NCBI GenBank assembly: GCA_030613445.1
Contig: JAUWLY010000062.1
Location: 1 to 11,120, forward strand
Length of the DNA stretch: 11,120 bases
Source: Candidatus Stahliibacteriota bacterium
GTDB lineage: Bacteria > Hydrothermota > Tepidihabitantia > SM23-42
Direction: 5' to 3'
This document shows, piece by piece, positions 1 to 6,464 of this stretch. The notes beneath the pieces were generated by a model. That model was not told where the DNA came from. It did no database searches and saw nothing but the letters and a program-made list of their open reading frames with translations. How positions within the stretch are numbered: the stretch's first letter is position 1; every line of letters begins with the position of its first letter. Position numbers and translations under genes: made by a program.

Positions 1-4
1 ATTG

Positions 5-32
5 TTGACTGTGATTTGATTCTGATTATAAT
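5..32 (+). promoter_or_regulatory. sigma-70-type promoter for the pst operon
   Basis: TTGACT at 5-10 and a perfect TATAAT at 27-32 are separated by 16 bases. The expected transcription start (about 6-9 bases after the -10 box) falls at about 38-41, directly before the GTG start at 42. The pstS transcript would therefore be leaderless or nearly so, which agrees with the absence of any Shine-Dalgarno sequence. No Pho-box-like repeat is visible in the few bases upstream, but the window begins at base 1, so upstream operators cannot be judged. Confidence 0.7.
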
Positions 33-41
33 AACAGCACC

Positions 42-833
42 GTGCGCTACCTTGCAATTTTATGCATGATCTCCTTATTAGCCTGTAACCAGAGAGAAGG
101 TGGTATTATTATTGCTGGTTCAACATCAGTGCAACCCTTCATTGAAAAGGTGGCTGAACACTTTATGGAAAAACATCCTGAGATTCAAATCAATGTTCAA
201 GGTGGTGGATCAACTGCAGGAATTCAGGCAACATTTAACAAGATATGCGACATTGGTACGTCATCAAGAAACCTGGAAATAAGTGAAAAAGATTTGAAAG
301 TTATTGTTATTGCAATTGATGGTATTGCAGTTATTGTTCACAAAGATAATTCAGTAAATAATTTGAGCACTGAAGACATAAGGAGCATTTTTTCCGGGAA
401 AATTGAAAATTGGCAAGACTTAGGCGGAAGAGATGAGAAGATTATTCCAGTAACAAGGGAAGAAGGTTCTGGAACCAGAGGGTGTTTTGAGGATATGATT
501 ATGGGTGATGGGATAATCAGTGATGGCTGTTTGGTCCAGGACTCAAACGGATCAGTTCGATAGATAATCGCCACAACACCTCAAGGAATAGGCTATATCT
601 CAGTAGGCTTAGTTGATGAGCGCGAAAAGGCAGTAGCAATTAATGGTGTTAAACCAACACTGGCTAATCTTATTACGTGCAAGTATAAATTTTCAAGACC
701 TTTTTTGCTTTTACTACTTGAAGAACCAAAAGGCAACATTAAAGAATTTATCGATTATGTATTATCCAAAGAGGGGCAGGATATTCTTAAAAAAGATGGT
801 TTGATTCCTGCAACAGAAATATATAATGATTAA
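42..833 (+). pseudogene. pstS: PstS phosphate-binding lipoprotein, interrupted by an in-frame TAG
   Basis: This is the substrate-binding lipoprotein of the ABC phosphate importer. GTG 42 is the only usable start: an in-frame TGA lies at 12-14. Residues 1-15 form a short signal peptide ending in a lipobox (LLAC, acyl Cys15). PstS motifs follow: GSTSVQP (26-32), GGGSTAGIQA (54-63), DIGTSSR (70-76) and EGSGTRG, all phosphate-contact regions in this family. Codon 174 (561-563) is TAG, directly after NSNGSVR, where PstS proteins normally carry Gln (CAG), so one C-to-T change explains it. The same frame then continues with typical PstS C-terminal sequence (ATTPQGIGYISVGLVDE to TAA at 831-833), giving 263 codons in all. 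There is no frameshift. The 173-residue product would lack the last third, including part of the second lobe. Recent nonsense mutation, sequencing error and suppressed readthrough all fit. Three bases separate it from pstC. Confidence 0.85.
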
Positions 834-836
834 ATA

Positions 837-1670
837 ATGAAAGATAAGATTGCTGAAAAATTACTACTATTTATTGCCTTTTCTGCAATCCTTTCCCTTC
901 TTTTAATCACATTTTTCATATTTCAGCAGGGTATACCTTTGATTTTTAAGGTTGGGCTCAGCAATTTCTTCTCCACACACTGGGCACCAACAAGAGGTAA
1001 TTTTGGCATTTTATCGATGATCATTGGTTCGCTCATGGTCACTGCCGGCGCCCTTGTTGTGGGAATTCCGTTTGGCCTTGCCTGTGCAATATTCCTTGCC
1101 GAATTTTCATCTCCGCCAATACAAAAAACATTAAAACCAATCATTGAACTTCTTGCTGGAATACCTTCTGTAGTATACGGGTTTATTGGTATCGTCATTT
1201 TAGTGCCATTTATCAGGGAACACTTTGGTGGTCCTGGGTTTTCGGTTCTGGCGGCAAGTATAATATTAGGCATAATGATCTTGCCGACAATTGTGAGCAT
1301 ATCCTATGATGCACTGCTGGCAGTTCCCAATACATACAGAGAAGGTTCATATGCTGTGGGCGCAACAAAGTGGCAAACTGTTGTGATGTTATTACTGCCT
1401 GCTGCACGGTCAGGAATTGTTGCAGGAATAATTCTAGGTATGGGTAGGGCAATTGGTGAAACCATGGCAGTGATTATGATCGCAGGTAATGCCTTAAAGA
1501 TTCCACATTCGATGTTGGATTCAGTACGTACCCTGACCTCGACACTTGCCCTGGAACTCGGATATGCTACTGGTGACCATAGAGCAGCGCTCTTTGCATG
1601 CGGTTCTTTTCTCTTTCTCATAATAATACTCTTAAATATTATTGCAATTAAAATAACAGGACGTAAATAA
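837..1670 (+). CDS. pstC: phosphate ABC transporter permease PstC
   Basis: This is one of the two membrane subunits that form the phosphate channel in the inner membrane, paired with PstA. The 277-residue protein shows about six hydrophobic segments (roughly 10-30, 60-90, 105-125, 136-156, 192-215 and 252-272). The family signatures are present: LAGIPSVVYGFIG (106-118), the cytoplasmic EAA-type coupling loop at about 168-188 (REGSYAVGATKWQ followed by LLLP) that docks on the ATPase, and GRAIGETMAV (203-212). Its length is somewhat short but within the range of bacterial PstC proteins. It starts three bases after the pstS TAA with no clear Shine-Dalgarno site, so translation probably depends on ribosomes finishing pstS. 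If so, the TAG in pstS could reduce its expression. Its stop overlaps the pstA start by one base (TAATG). Confidence 0.95.
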   Translation: MKDKIAEKLLLFIAFSAILSLLLITFFIFQQGIPLIFKVGLSNFFSTHWAPTRGNFGILSMIIGSLMVTAGALVVGIPFGLACAIFLAEFSSPPIQKTLKPIIELLAGIPSVVYGFIGIVILVPFIREHFGGPGFSVLAASIILGIMILPTIVSISYDALLAVPNTYREGSYAVGATKWQTVVMLLLPAARSGIVAGIILGMGRAIGETMAVIMIAGNALKIPHSMLDSVRTLTSTLALELGYATGDHRAALFACGSFLFLIIILLNIIAIKITGRK

Positions 1671-2512
1671 TGACTTTTAGAATAGGCCCACGTACAAATC
1701 AGATCATTGCTTATAGTATACTGCTCTTAATGACTCTTATTACTGTCGTTGTTCTATTTTTTATTATTGGATATGTTTTCAAAAATGGTATAGGACAACT
1801 GAGTCTTGAATTTCTTACTGATAAAACAAGGGATATGGGTAAGGAAGGTGGAATTTTACCCTCGATTCTCGGCACGTTTTTTGTTACAATTTTCGCTATT
1901 ATTATTGCTACACCTCTGGGTGTAGGGAGTGCAGTGTATCTCGTGGAATATACAAAAGGTGGTTTGATTCATCGAATAATCAGTTTTGGTGCTGACTGCC
2001 TTGCTGGTGTACCATCAATAATTTTTGGACTCTTTGGCTTTATCTTTTTTGTTATAAAATTGAATCTGGGTTGGAGTATTATATCAGGTGGATTAACGCT
2101 CGCCGTGATGATTATCCCGACAATTATCAGGACAACAGAAGAGGCGATCAAGGCGGTGCCACACTCATTTCGTGAAATCAGTTATTCTCTGGGTGGTGGT
2201 AAGCTGGATACAATCTTAAAGGTTGTTTTACCGACTTCTCTTCCAGGCATACTGACCGGAGTGATTTTAGGAATAGGCAGGGCAGTGGGAGAAACTGCTG
2301 CTGTAATATTCACTGCTGGTTCTTCTTTGGGAATACCCACTTCGGCATTTTCTTCAACACGAACACTTGCAGTTCATTTCTATATACTCGCGCGAGAGGG
2401 TATATCAATGCCCAAGGCATATGCAACTGCTACAGTTCTTATTATCATTATTCTTCTTGTTAATTTTATTGCATACCGTTTAATGCACCGTTTCATGGCA
2501 AAATATTATTAG
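1670..2512 (+). CDS. pstA: phosphate ABC transporter permease PstA
   Basis: This is the second membrane permease of the phosphate importer and the heterodimer partner of PstC. The 280-residue protein has about six hydrophobic segments (about 10-35, 65-92, 112-132, 137-152, 192-215 and 255-272). Diagnostic stretches are GGILPSILGTFFVT (60-73), LAGVPSIIFGLFGF (111-124), the EAA-type loop REISYSLGGGKLD with downstream VVLP (168-188), and GRAVGETAAVIFTAG (203-217). The ATG overlaps the last base of the pstC stop, giving a translationally coupled pair. It ends with TAG, one of four genes here that use TAG as an ordinary stop. Thirty-four bases then separate it from pstB1, the longest gap in the transporter genes before the repeat. 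Confidence 0.95.
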   Translation: MTFRIGPRTNQIIAYSILLLMTLITVVVLFFIIGYVFKNGIGQLSLEFLTDKTRDMGKEGGILPSILGTFFVTIFAIIIATPLGVGSAVYLVEYTKGGLIHRIISFGADCLAGVPSIIFGLFGFIFFVIKLNLGWSIISGGLTLAVMIIPTIIRTTEEAIKAVPHSFREISYSLGGGKLDTILKVVLPTSLPGILTGVILGIGRAVGETAAVIFTAGSSLGIPTSAFSSTRTLAVHFYILAREGISMPKAYATATVLIIIILLVNFIAYRLMHRFMAKYY

Positions 2513-2531
2513 GTATGGGATACGGGCAGAT

Positions 2532-2537
2532 TATAAT
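2532..2537 (+). promoter_or_regulatory. possible internal -10 box before pstB1
   Basis: A perfect TATAAT sits exactly nine bases before the pstB1 ATG, the same distance as between the pstS -10 box and its GTG. There is no Shine-Dalgarno site for pstB1. A matching -35 element is not evident: TTAGGT at 2509-2514 fits poorly. It may be chance in AT-rich DNA, or a weak leaderless promoter. Confidence 0.25.
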
Positions 2538-2546
2538 CGCGCAGCG

Positions 2547-3290
2547 ATGATCAAGGTATCAATCAAAAATTTAAATCTTTTTTATAATAAAGTGCAGGCG
2601 TTAAAAAATATTAGTCTGGATATTGAAAAAAACGAGATTTTAGGTGTCATTGGTCCGGCGAATTCTGGTAAGAGCTCTTTGCTGCGTGCGATCAACCGTC
2701 TTTCTGAAAATGATTATGCACGGCTTTCTGGCACAATAATATTAGATGATACCGATATTTTTACTATACCAATTAATGATCTGAGAAGACGTGTAGGGTT
2801 GATCTTTGCTACGCCAGTGGTTTTACCCGGCTCAATACATAAAAATATGAGTTATGGGCCAAAACTACATAGAAGATTTAAGGGAAGCGAACTTGATGAA
2901 ATTATTTTTAATGCACTGAGCGCTGCTAATCTGTGGAAGGAAGTAAAAGACAGGTTAAAGGATTCAGCCTCTACTTTATCAGGTGGACAGCAGCAGCGTT
3001 TGTGTATCGCACGAACCCTGGCAATGAATCCAGAGGTGATAATGATGGATGAACCATGCTCAGGATTGGATCCTATTTCAACTGCAAAGATCGAGGCGAC
3101 CATGTTTGAATTGAAAGAGAAGTATACATTTATTCTGGTTACCAATAATACAAAGCAGGCAGCGCGTGTAGCAAACAAAACTGCCTTTTTTCTTGCCGGT
3201 GAATTGATTGAGATTGATAAGACCGAGAAAATTTTTACAAATCCAGCTGACTCAAGAACCGATGGCTATATTCGAGGAAAATTTGGATGA
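2547..3290 (+). CDS. pstB: PstB-type phosphate ABC ATPase with degenerate Q-loop and switch (PstB1)
   Basis: This is a cytoplasmic nucleotide-binding subunit of the phosphate importer, 247 residues. Intact elements are Walker A (GPANSGKSS, 36-44, atypical in the middle but with GKS), the signature LSGGQQQR (144-151), Walker B with catalytic Glu (VIMMDEP, Glu169) and the SGLDP D-loop. Two catalytic residues are lost: the Q-loop Gln is Ala88 (FATP instead of FQKP), and the switch His is Asn200 (VTNN instead of VTHN). Both are normally invariant in PstB. The product should bind ATP and donate a good signature motif to its partner, but hydrolyse poorly at its own Walker site. The next gene has the opposite defect, which argues for a PstB1-PstB2 heterodimer. 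The ATG has no clear Shine-Dalgarno. Its end overlaps pstB2 by four bases (ATGA), favouring equal output of the two subunits. Confidence 0.92.
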   Translation: MIKVSIKNLNLFYNKVQALKNISLDIEKNEILGVIGPANSGKSSLLRAINRLSENDYARLSGTIILDDTDIFTIPINDLRRRVGLIFATPVVLPGSIHKNMSYGPKLHRRFKGSELDEIIFNALSAANLWKEVKDRLKDSASTLSGGQQQRLCIARTLAMNPEVIMMDEPCSGLDPISTAKIEATMFELKEKYTFILVTNNTKQAARVANKTAFFLAGELIEIDKTEKIFTNPADSRTDGYIRGKFG

Positions 3291-4036
3291 TTATTAAAAC
3301 TGCAAATTTAAATCTCTATTACGATAAATTCCAGGCGCTGAAAAATGTCAATTTATCGATCAAGGAAAATTTGATAACCGGCATCATAGGACCATCAGGA
3401 TGTGGCAAATCTACACTCTTGCGTGTATTTAATCGAATGAACGACCTGATTAAAAACGTGAAAATTACAGGAAGCATATTAATTGATAAAAAAGACATAT
3501 ATTCACCAGTATATGATCTAATTCTGCTGCGTAAGAATGTTGGTATGGTCTTCCAGCGTCCTAATGCATTTCCCATATCAATATTTGATAATGTTGCCTA
3601 TGGACCACGCGTATGGGGTATAAGTGATAAGAAAACTCTGATTGAAATTGTTGAGCGTTCCCTTGCGGCCGTTGATTTGTTTGATAGTATAAAGGATCGG
3701 TTAAAGGATTCTGCACTAAGCCTATCTGCAGAGAAGAAGCAGCGGCTCTGTATTGCCCGGCTCCTTGCTGTGGAACCACAAATACTATTAATGGACGAGC
3801 CATGTTCTGCACTCGACCCTATTGCTACAGGAAAGATTGAGGAATTGATGATTGAATTGAAAAAGAAATATACTATAATTATTGTCACTCATAACATGCA
3901 GCAGGCAGCACGTATTGCTGACGATGTTGGGTTTATGCTTCTCGGTGAACTTATTGAATTTGCCAGTGCTAAAAAGATATTTACCAATCCGTTAGATAAA
4001 CGCACATTTGAATATATCTCAGGGAGGTTTGGATGA
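3287..4036 (+). CDS. pstB: PstB-type phosphate ABC ATPase with degenerate signature motif (PstB2)
   Basis: This is the second nucleotide-binding subunit of the phosphate importer, 249 residues and alignable with the upstream gene along its length (shared DRLKDSA, QRLCIAR and MDEPCS blocks), so the two are tandem duplicates. Walker A is canonical (GPSGCGKST, 35-43), the Q-loop Gln90 is present in VGMVFQRPNAFP, Walker B is LLMDEP with Glu171, and the switch is VTHN with His202. The ABC signature, however, reads LSAEKKQR (146-153) instead of LSGGQQQR, losing both glycines and the Gln that contact ATP across the dimer. As a homodimer it would have two defective signatures. Paired with PstB1 it gains one complete ATP site. 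The start overlaps the pstB1 stop (ATGA) and has GAGGA at 3274-3278, eight bases upstream. Confidence 0.92.
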   Translation: MIIKTANLNLYYDKFQALKNVNLSIKENLITGIIGPSGCGKSTLLRVFNRMNDLIKNVKITGSILIDKKDIYSPVYDLILLRKNVGMVFQRPNAFPISIFDNVAYGPRVWGISDKKTLIEIVERSLAAVDLFDSIKDRLKDSALSLSAEKKQRLCIARLLAVEPQILLMDEPCSALDPIATGKIEELMIELKKKYTIIIVTHNMQQAARIADDVGFMLLGELIEFASAKKIFTNPLDKRTFEYISGRFG

Positions 4037-4120
4037 TTACAGATTACAGATTGCAGATAACAGATATGAGATAAAAAATTTAGTACTGTTATCTGTCATC
4101 TGCTATCTACTATCTGTTTA
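4036..4120 (+). repeat. inverted repeat built of five plus five degenerate heptads
   Basis: Five tandem 7-base units on one side (ATTACAG 4036-4042, ATTACAG 4043-4049, ATTGCAG 4050-4056, ATAACAG 4057-4063, ATATGAG 4064-4070) face five reverse-complement units on the other (CTGTTAT 4086-4092, CTGTCAT 4093-4099, CTGCTAT 4100-4106, CTACTAT 4107-4113, CTGTTTA 4114-4120) around a 15-base AT-rich loop. Register-matched arms pair at about 25 of 35 positions. The core 4053-4066 with 4090-4103 pairs at 13 of 14. It occupies nearly all of the pstB2-phoU gap. In RNA it would form a long imperfect hairpin with no U-tract, so it looks more like a processing or stability element, or a dispersed repeat, than a terminator. 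Confidence 0.75.
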
Positions 4121-4122
4121 AT

Positions 4123-4130
4123 AAGGAGGT
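4123..4130 (+). promoter_or_regulatory. strong Shine-Dalgarno site for phoU
   Basis: AAGGAGGT is fully complementary to the usual 16S rRNA 3' end and lies three bases before the ATG at 4134 (four bases from GGAGG). It begins directly after the heptad hairpin. It is much stronger than any site in the upstream pst genes, so phoU can be translated independently of them. Confidence 0.85.
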
Positions 4131-4133
4131 ATT

Positions 4134-4802
4134 ATGGACCGCCATTTTGATGAAGAGCTACATAAGGTTAAGAAAGATCTTTTGGAGATGGCATCACTGG
4201 TTGAAGAGTCTATTACAAAATCTTTGGAGGCATTGAAGAAACAGGATATTAAAATGGCATCAGAAATCCAGGAGATTGACCATCAGATTGATAAGTTTGA
4301 GATCGCAATTGAGGAGCAGTGTATAGAGCTTATTGCCCGACATCAACCAGTAGGTGCTGATCTAAGATTTTTAATCGGTGTAATAAAGATGAATAACGAT
4401 TTAGAACGTATGGGTGACCATGCAGTTAACATCGCTAGCTATATAACATACTTGATTGAGCAACCGCGCATCAAGTCGGTAAGCAATATTTGGTCAATGG
4501 CAAGAGAAGTCAAAGAGATGTTAAATGATAGTGTAAAAAGTTTTATGGATAATGATGCTACCCGGGCACAAAAGGTATGTGAGCGAGATAGTGTTGTTGA
4601 TGAGATGAGAGACGAAACAATAAGAATTTTACTAACTTATATGCTTGAACAACCAGAAACAATCGGATCTGCTATTCCACTTCTTTTGGTAGCAAAAAAT
4701 CTTGAGCGTATTGCTGATTTATCAACTAACATATGTGAAGATGTAATCTACATTGCTCAGGCGCGAGTTATCAAGCATCATGCAGAGGAAAAAGAGAAAT
4801 AG
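4134..4802 (+). CDS. phoU: phosphate signalling regulator PhoU
   Basis: PhoU is a cytoplasmic helical protein that links the Pst transporter to the PhoR/PhoB sensor system and restrains phosphate uptake. The 222-residue product is of normal length and shows the two-repeat PhoU architecture, each half a three-helix bundle. The first repeat has ARHQPVGADLRFL (68-80) and NNDLERMGDHAVNIA (87-101), and the second has KNLERIADLSTNICEDVIYI (188-207). The E/D-rich helices bind metal ions in solved PhoU structures. The second repeat has Leu196 where His is common (ADL rather than ADH or GDH), a mild divergence. It is the last gene of the pst operon, placed after the heptad inverted repeat, and is followed after 7 bases by the promoter of the next operon. 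Confidence 0.95.
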   Translation: MDRHFDEELHKVKKDLLEMASLVEESITKSLEALKKQDIKMASEIQEIDHQIDKFEIAIEEQCIELIARHQPVGADLRFLIGVIKMNNDLERMGDHAVNIASYITYLIEQPRIKSVSNIWSMAREVKEMLNDSVKSFMDNDATRAQKVCERDSVVDEMRDETIRILLTYMLEQPETIGSAIPLLLVAKNLERIADLSTNICEDVIYIAQARVIKHHAEEKEK

Positions 4803-4809
4803 GTTGTTG

Positions 4810-4837
4810 TTGACATTATATTTTTTTTGTCTATAAT
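4810..4837 (+). promoter_or_regulatory. near-perfect sigma-70 promoter for the oxidoreductase operon
   Basis: TTGACA at 4810-4815 and TATAAT at 4832-4837 match both consensus hexamers exactly, with a 16-base spacer that contains eight consecutive T. A transcription start near 4843-4846 would leave a leader of only about 12-15 bases, holding the Shine-Dalgarno GAGGAG (4847-4852) five bases before the ATG at 4858. The 16-base spacing and the bases after the -10 box resemble the pst promoter (AATAACAGCACC there, AATACCAGCAAC here). Such a strong promoter suggests high constitutive expression. Confidence 0.85.
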
Positions 4838-4857
4838 ACCAGCAACGAGGAGATAAT

Positions 4858-5157
4858 ATGAAATTTTGGCGAAAGCCTCTTGATTTAGATAAGATTAAAA
4901 TTTCCTGTGGCGAGATTCATATATTTAAAGATCGGTGTAAAGGATGTGCATTTTGCGTTGAGTATTGTCCTAAAGATGTATTGGAAATGTCTGAGGAATT
5001 TAATATAAAGGGTTATCACCCACCTTATGTAAAAAATCCTGATGATTGTCTGGAATGTCATCTGTGTGAGATGCTGTGTCCAGAATTTGCTATTTTTGTG
5101 ACTCTTAAAGAAAATGAGAAACCAGCTAATGTGACAGCAGAGAAAGGGAGGAAATGA
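4858..5157 (+). CDS. korD: 2-oxoacid:ferredoxin oxidoreductase delta subunit (2x[4Fe-4S] ferredoxin)
   Basis: This small iron-sulfur subunit carries electrons between the catalytic subunits of a 2-oxoacid oxidoreductase and soluble ferredoxin. The 99-residue protein has two complete cluster motifs of the CxxCxxCxxxCP type: Cys27/30/33/37 and Cys64/67/70/74. The N-terminal 25 residues are free of motifs, and the tail after residue 83 is polar and probably disordered. The layout and the position at the head of an alpha-beta-gamma cluster match the delta subunit of KorDABC-type enzymes. It has a good Shine-Dalgarno site (GAGGAG). A gap of about 100 bases follows before the first alpha subunit. 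I see no convincing promoter or terminator there, only AT-rich DNA and a 12-codon reading frame at 5200. Confidence 0.9.
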   Translation: MKFWRKPLDLDKIKISCGEIHIFKDRCKGCAFCVEYCPKDVLEMSEEFNIKGYHPPYVKNPDDCLECHLCEMLCPEFAIFVTLKENEKPANVTAEKGRK

Positions 5158-5246
5158 ACCCTGTTAGATATTATAAAGACGGGAGCGCAGAGAAAAAATG
5201 TTTAAAGTTTGTAATAAGCAAGTGTTATATTATTAGATGGTTGAAA

Positions 5247-5252
5247 GGAGGT
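5247..5252 (+). promoter_or_regulatory. Shine-Dalgarno site that fixes the korA1 start at GTG 5261
   Basis: GGAGGT lies eight bases before GTG 5261. The same arrangement, AAAGGAGGT then 8-9 bases then the start, precedes the paralogous second alpha gene at 7345, and both proteins then begin M-K-A-x-P-x-x-VLTG. The upstream in-frame ATG at 5237 would put this site inside the coding region and has no ribosome site of its own. Confidence 0.85.
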
Positions 5253-5260
5253 CTGACGGG

Positions 5261-6463
5261 GTGAAGGCAGATCCAAAAGGTGTACTAACCGGTTCTCATA
5301 CTCTTACCGGAAACCATGCCTGTGCTGAAGGTGCTTTTGCAGCTGGATGCCGATTTTTAGGTCTATACCCAATTGTACCCTCGCTTGAGATATCTGAGAG
5401 ATTTCTTGAGAGAGCCCCAGAAGTCGGTGCCACCTTTATCCAGATGGAAGACGAAGTTTCAGTCCTTGCAGCCGTTTTAGGCGCATCGTGGACAGGGAAA
5501 AAATCAATGACCGTGACTTCTGGTCCAGGACTGTCTCTTATGATGGAACACCTCGGACTTGGTGTGATGCTTGAAACGCCTTGTGTGATTGTTGATATTC
5601 AAAGAGCTGGCCCTGCTTTAGGTATGCCAGGACGTCCAGCTCAGGGAGATATGATGCAGGCACGATGGGGTTCACATGGAGATTATGAAATAATTGCTCT
5701 CTCCCCGAGTTCTCCACAAGAGATGTTTGATTATACTATTAAGGCATTTAATCTTTCTGAACGCTACCGTATTCCTGTTGCATTGATGTCAGATGCGTAC
5801 GTTGCTCATCTGAAAGAGGAGATTGTCATTCCTCATGCAGAGGAGATTGAAATTGAACCCCGCAGATATTATAAAGGAGCAAAAGATAAATATTTACCAT
5901 TTAAAAGAGATAAGGATTTTGTGCCGCGTATGGTGAATATTGGTGACGGCTATAAGTTTCATGTTACAGGGTTGACCCATGATGATCGTGGTTATCCTGT
6001 TATGAATGAGGAATGCCAGGAGTATAATGTCCATCCTCTGGTGTGGAAAGTTCGTAACTATGTAGATGAAATTATTGAAGTACAGGAGGCTGAAACTGAA
6101 GATGCCGAGGTTATAATTATTTCTTATGGAGCAACATCGAGAGCTGCGCTTAAAGCAATGGAGCAGGCACGAAAGTCCGGAATAAAGGTTGGTAGTCTTA
6201 GACTCGTCACAGTGTGGCCTTTTCCTGAGAAACGGGTAGCTGAACTTGCAAAAAAAGTAAAGGCCTTCGTGGTTCCAGAAATGAATTTTGGACAGGTCGT
6301 TCTTGAAGTTGAACGATGCAGTTATGGAAATGCAAATGTTATCTTTGTCCCTCATGGAGAAAATGGCGTTGAGAACACTGATGATTTACTTTCTGCAATC
6401 AAACAAGCCGGGCAAGCAGATAAAGTAGAGAGTGTGATTATTGAGTTTAATAAGGGAGTGTAG
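5261..6463 (+). CDS. korA: 2-oxoacid:ferredoxin oxidoreductase alpha subunit, first copy, altered YPITP motif
   Basis: The alpha subunit combines the domain that activates thiamine diphosphate with the domain that recognises the 2-oxoacid and swings over the active site. The 400-residue product (from GTG 5261) aligns without gaps to the second alpha copy over the first 140 residues. Conserved features are QMEDE (61-65, with the Glu expected to activate the cofactor), TSGPGLSLMMEHLG (86-99) and WGSHGDYE (136-143). Unusual are YPIVP at 36-40, where the family motif is YPITP, and RAGPALGMPGRP (115-126) against RGGPSTGVPT in the second copy. These substitutions fall in the substrate-contact region, so this copy may be structural or have another specificity. 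It ends one base before korB1. Assignment to 2-oxoglutarate rather than branched-chain 2-oxoacids is likely but unproven. Confidence 0.88.
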   Translation: MKADPKGVLTGSHTLTGNHACAEGAFAAGCRFLGLYPIVPSLEISERFLERAPEVGATFIQMEDEVSVLAAVLGASWTGKKSMTVTSGPGLSLMMEHLGLGVMLETPCVIVDIQRAGPALGMPGRPAQGDMMQARWGSHGDYEIIALSPSSPQEMFDYTIKAFNLSERYRIPVALMSDAYVAHLKEEIVIPHAEEIEIEPRRYYKGAKDKYLPFKRDKDFVPRMVNIGDGYKFHVTGLTHDDRGYPVMNEECQEYNVHPLVWKVRNYVDEIIEVQEAETEDAEVIIISYGATSRAALKAMEQARKSGIKVGSLRLVTVWPFPEKRVAELAKKVKAFVVPEMNFGQVVLEVERCSYGNANVIFVPHGENGVENTDDLLSAIKQAGQADKVESVIIEFNKGV

Positions 6464-6464
6464 T

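Noticed and set aside
561..563. TAG recoded as sense (global reassignment or pyrrolysine)
   Set aside because: pstA, phoU, korA1 and korB1 end at TAG in positions that fit family lengths and overlap neighbouring starts, so TAG acts as a normal stop. The residue expected at 174 is Gln, not a Pyl-type site.
923..1621. Antisense reading frames over pstC and similar ones elsewhere on the minus strand
   Set aside because: They mirror real + strand genes, lack recognisable domains or ribosome sites, and arise from codon composition.
4086..4120. Pho box (PhoB operator) in the CTGTTAT/CTGTCAT heptads
   Set aside because: CTGTCAT resembles a Pho half-site, but Pho boxes repeat every 11 bases, while these units are packed every 7 and are mirrored by inverted copies. 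It lies inside the operon before phoU rather than at the promoter.
4803..4846. GTTGTTG (4803-4809) pairing with CAGCAAC (4840-4846) as a terminator or operator hairpin
   Set aside because: The 30-base interior is AT-rich promoter sequence, the pairing includes a wobble, and there is no GC-rich stem followed by a U-tract. The T8 run is the promoter spacer. Probably chance.
5158..5246. Promoter or small gene between korD and korA1
   Set aside because: Only AT-rich sequence with weak hexamers and a 12-codon frame at 5200 was seen. Nothing supports a separate transcript.
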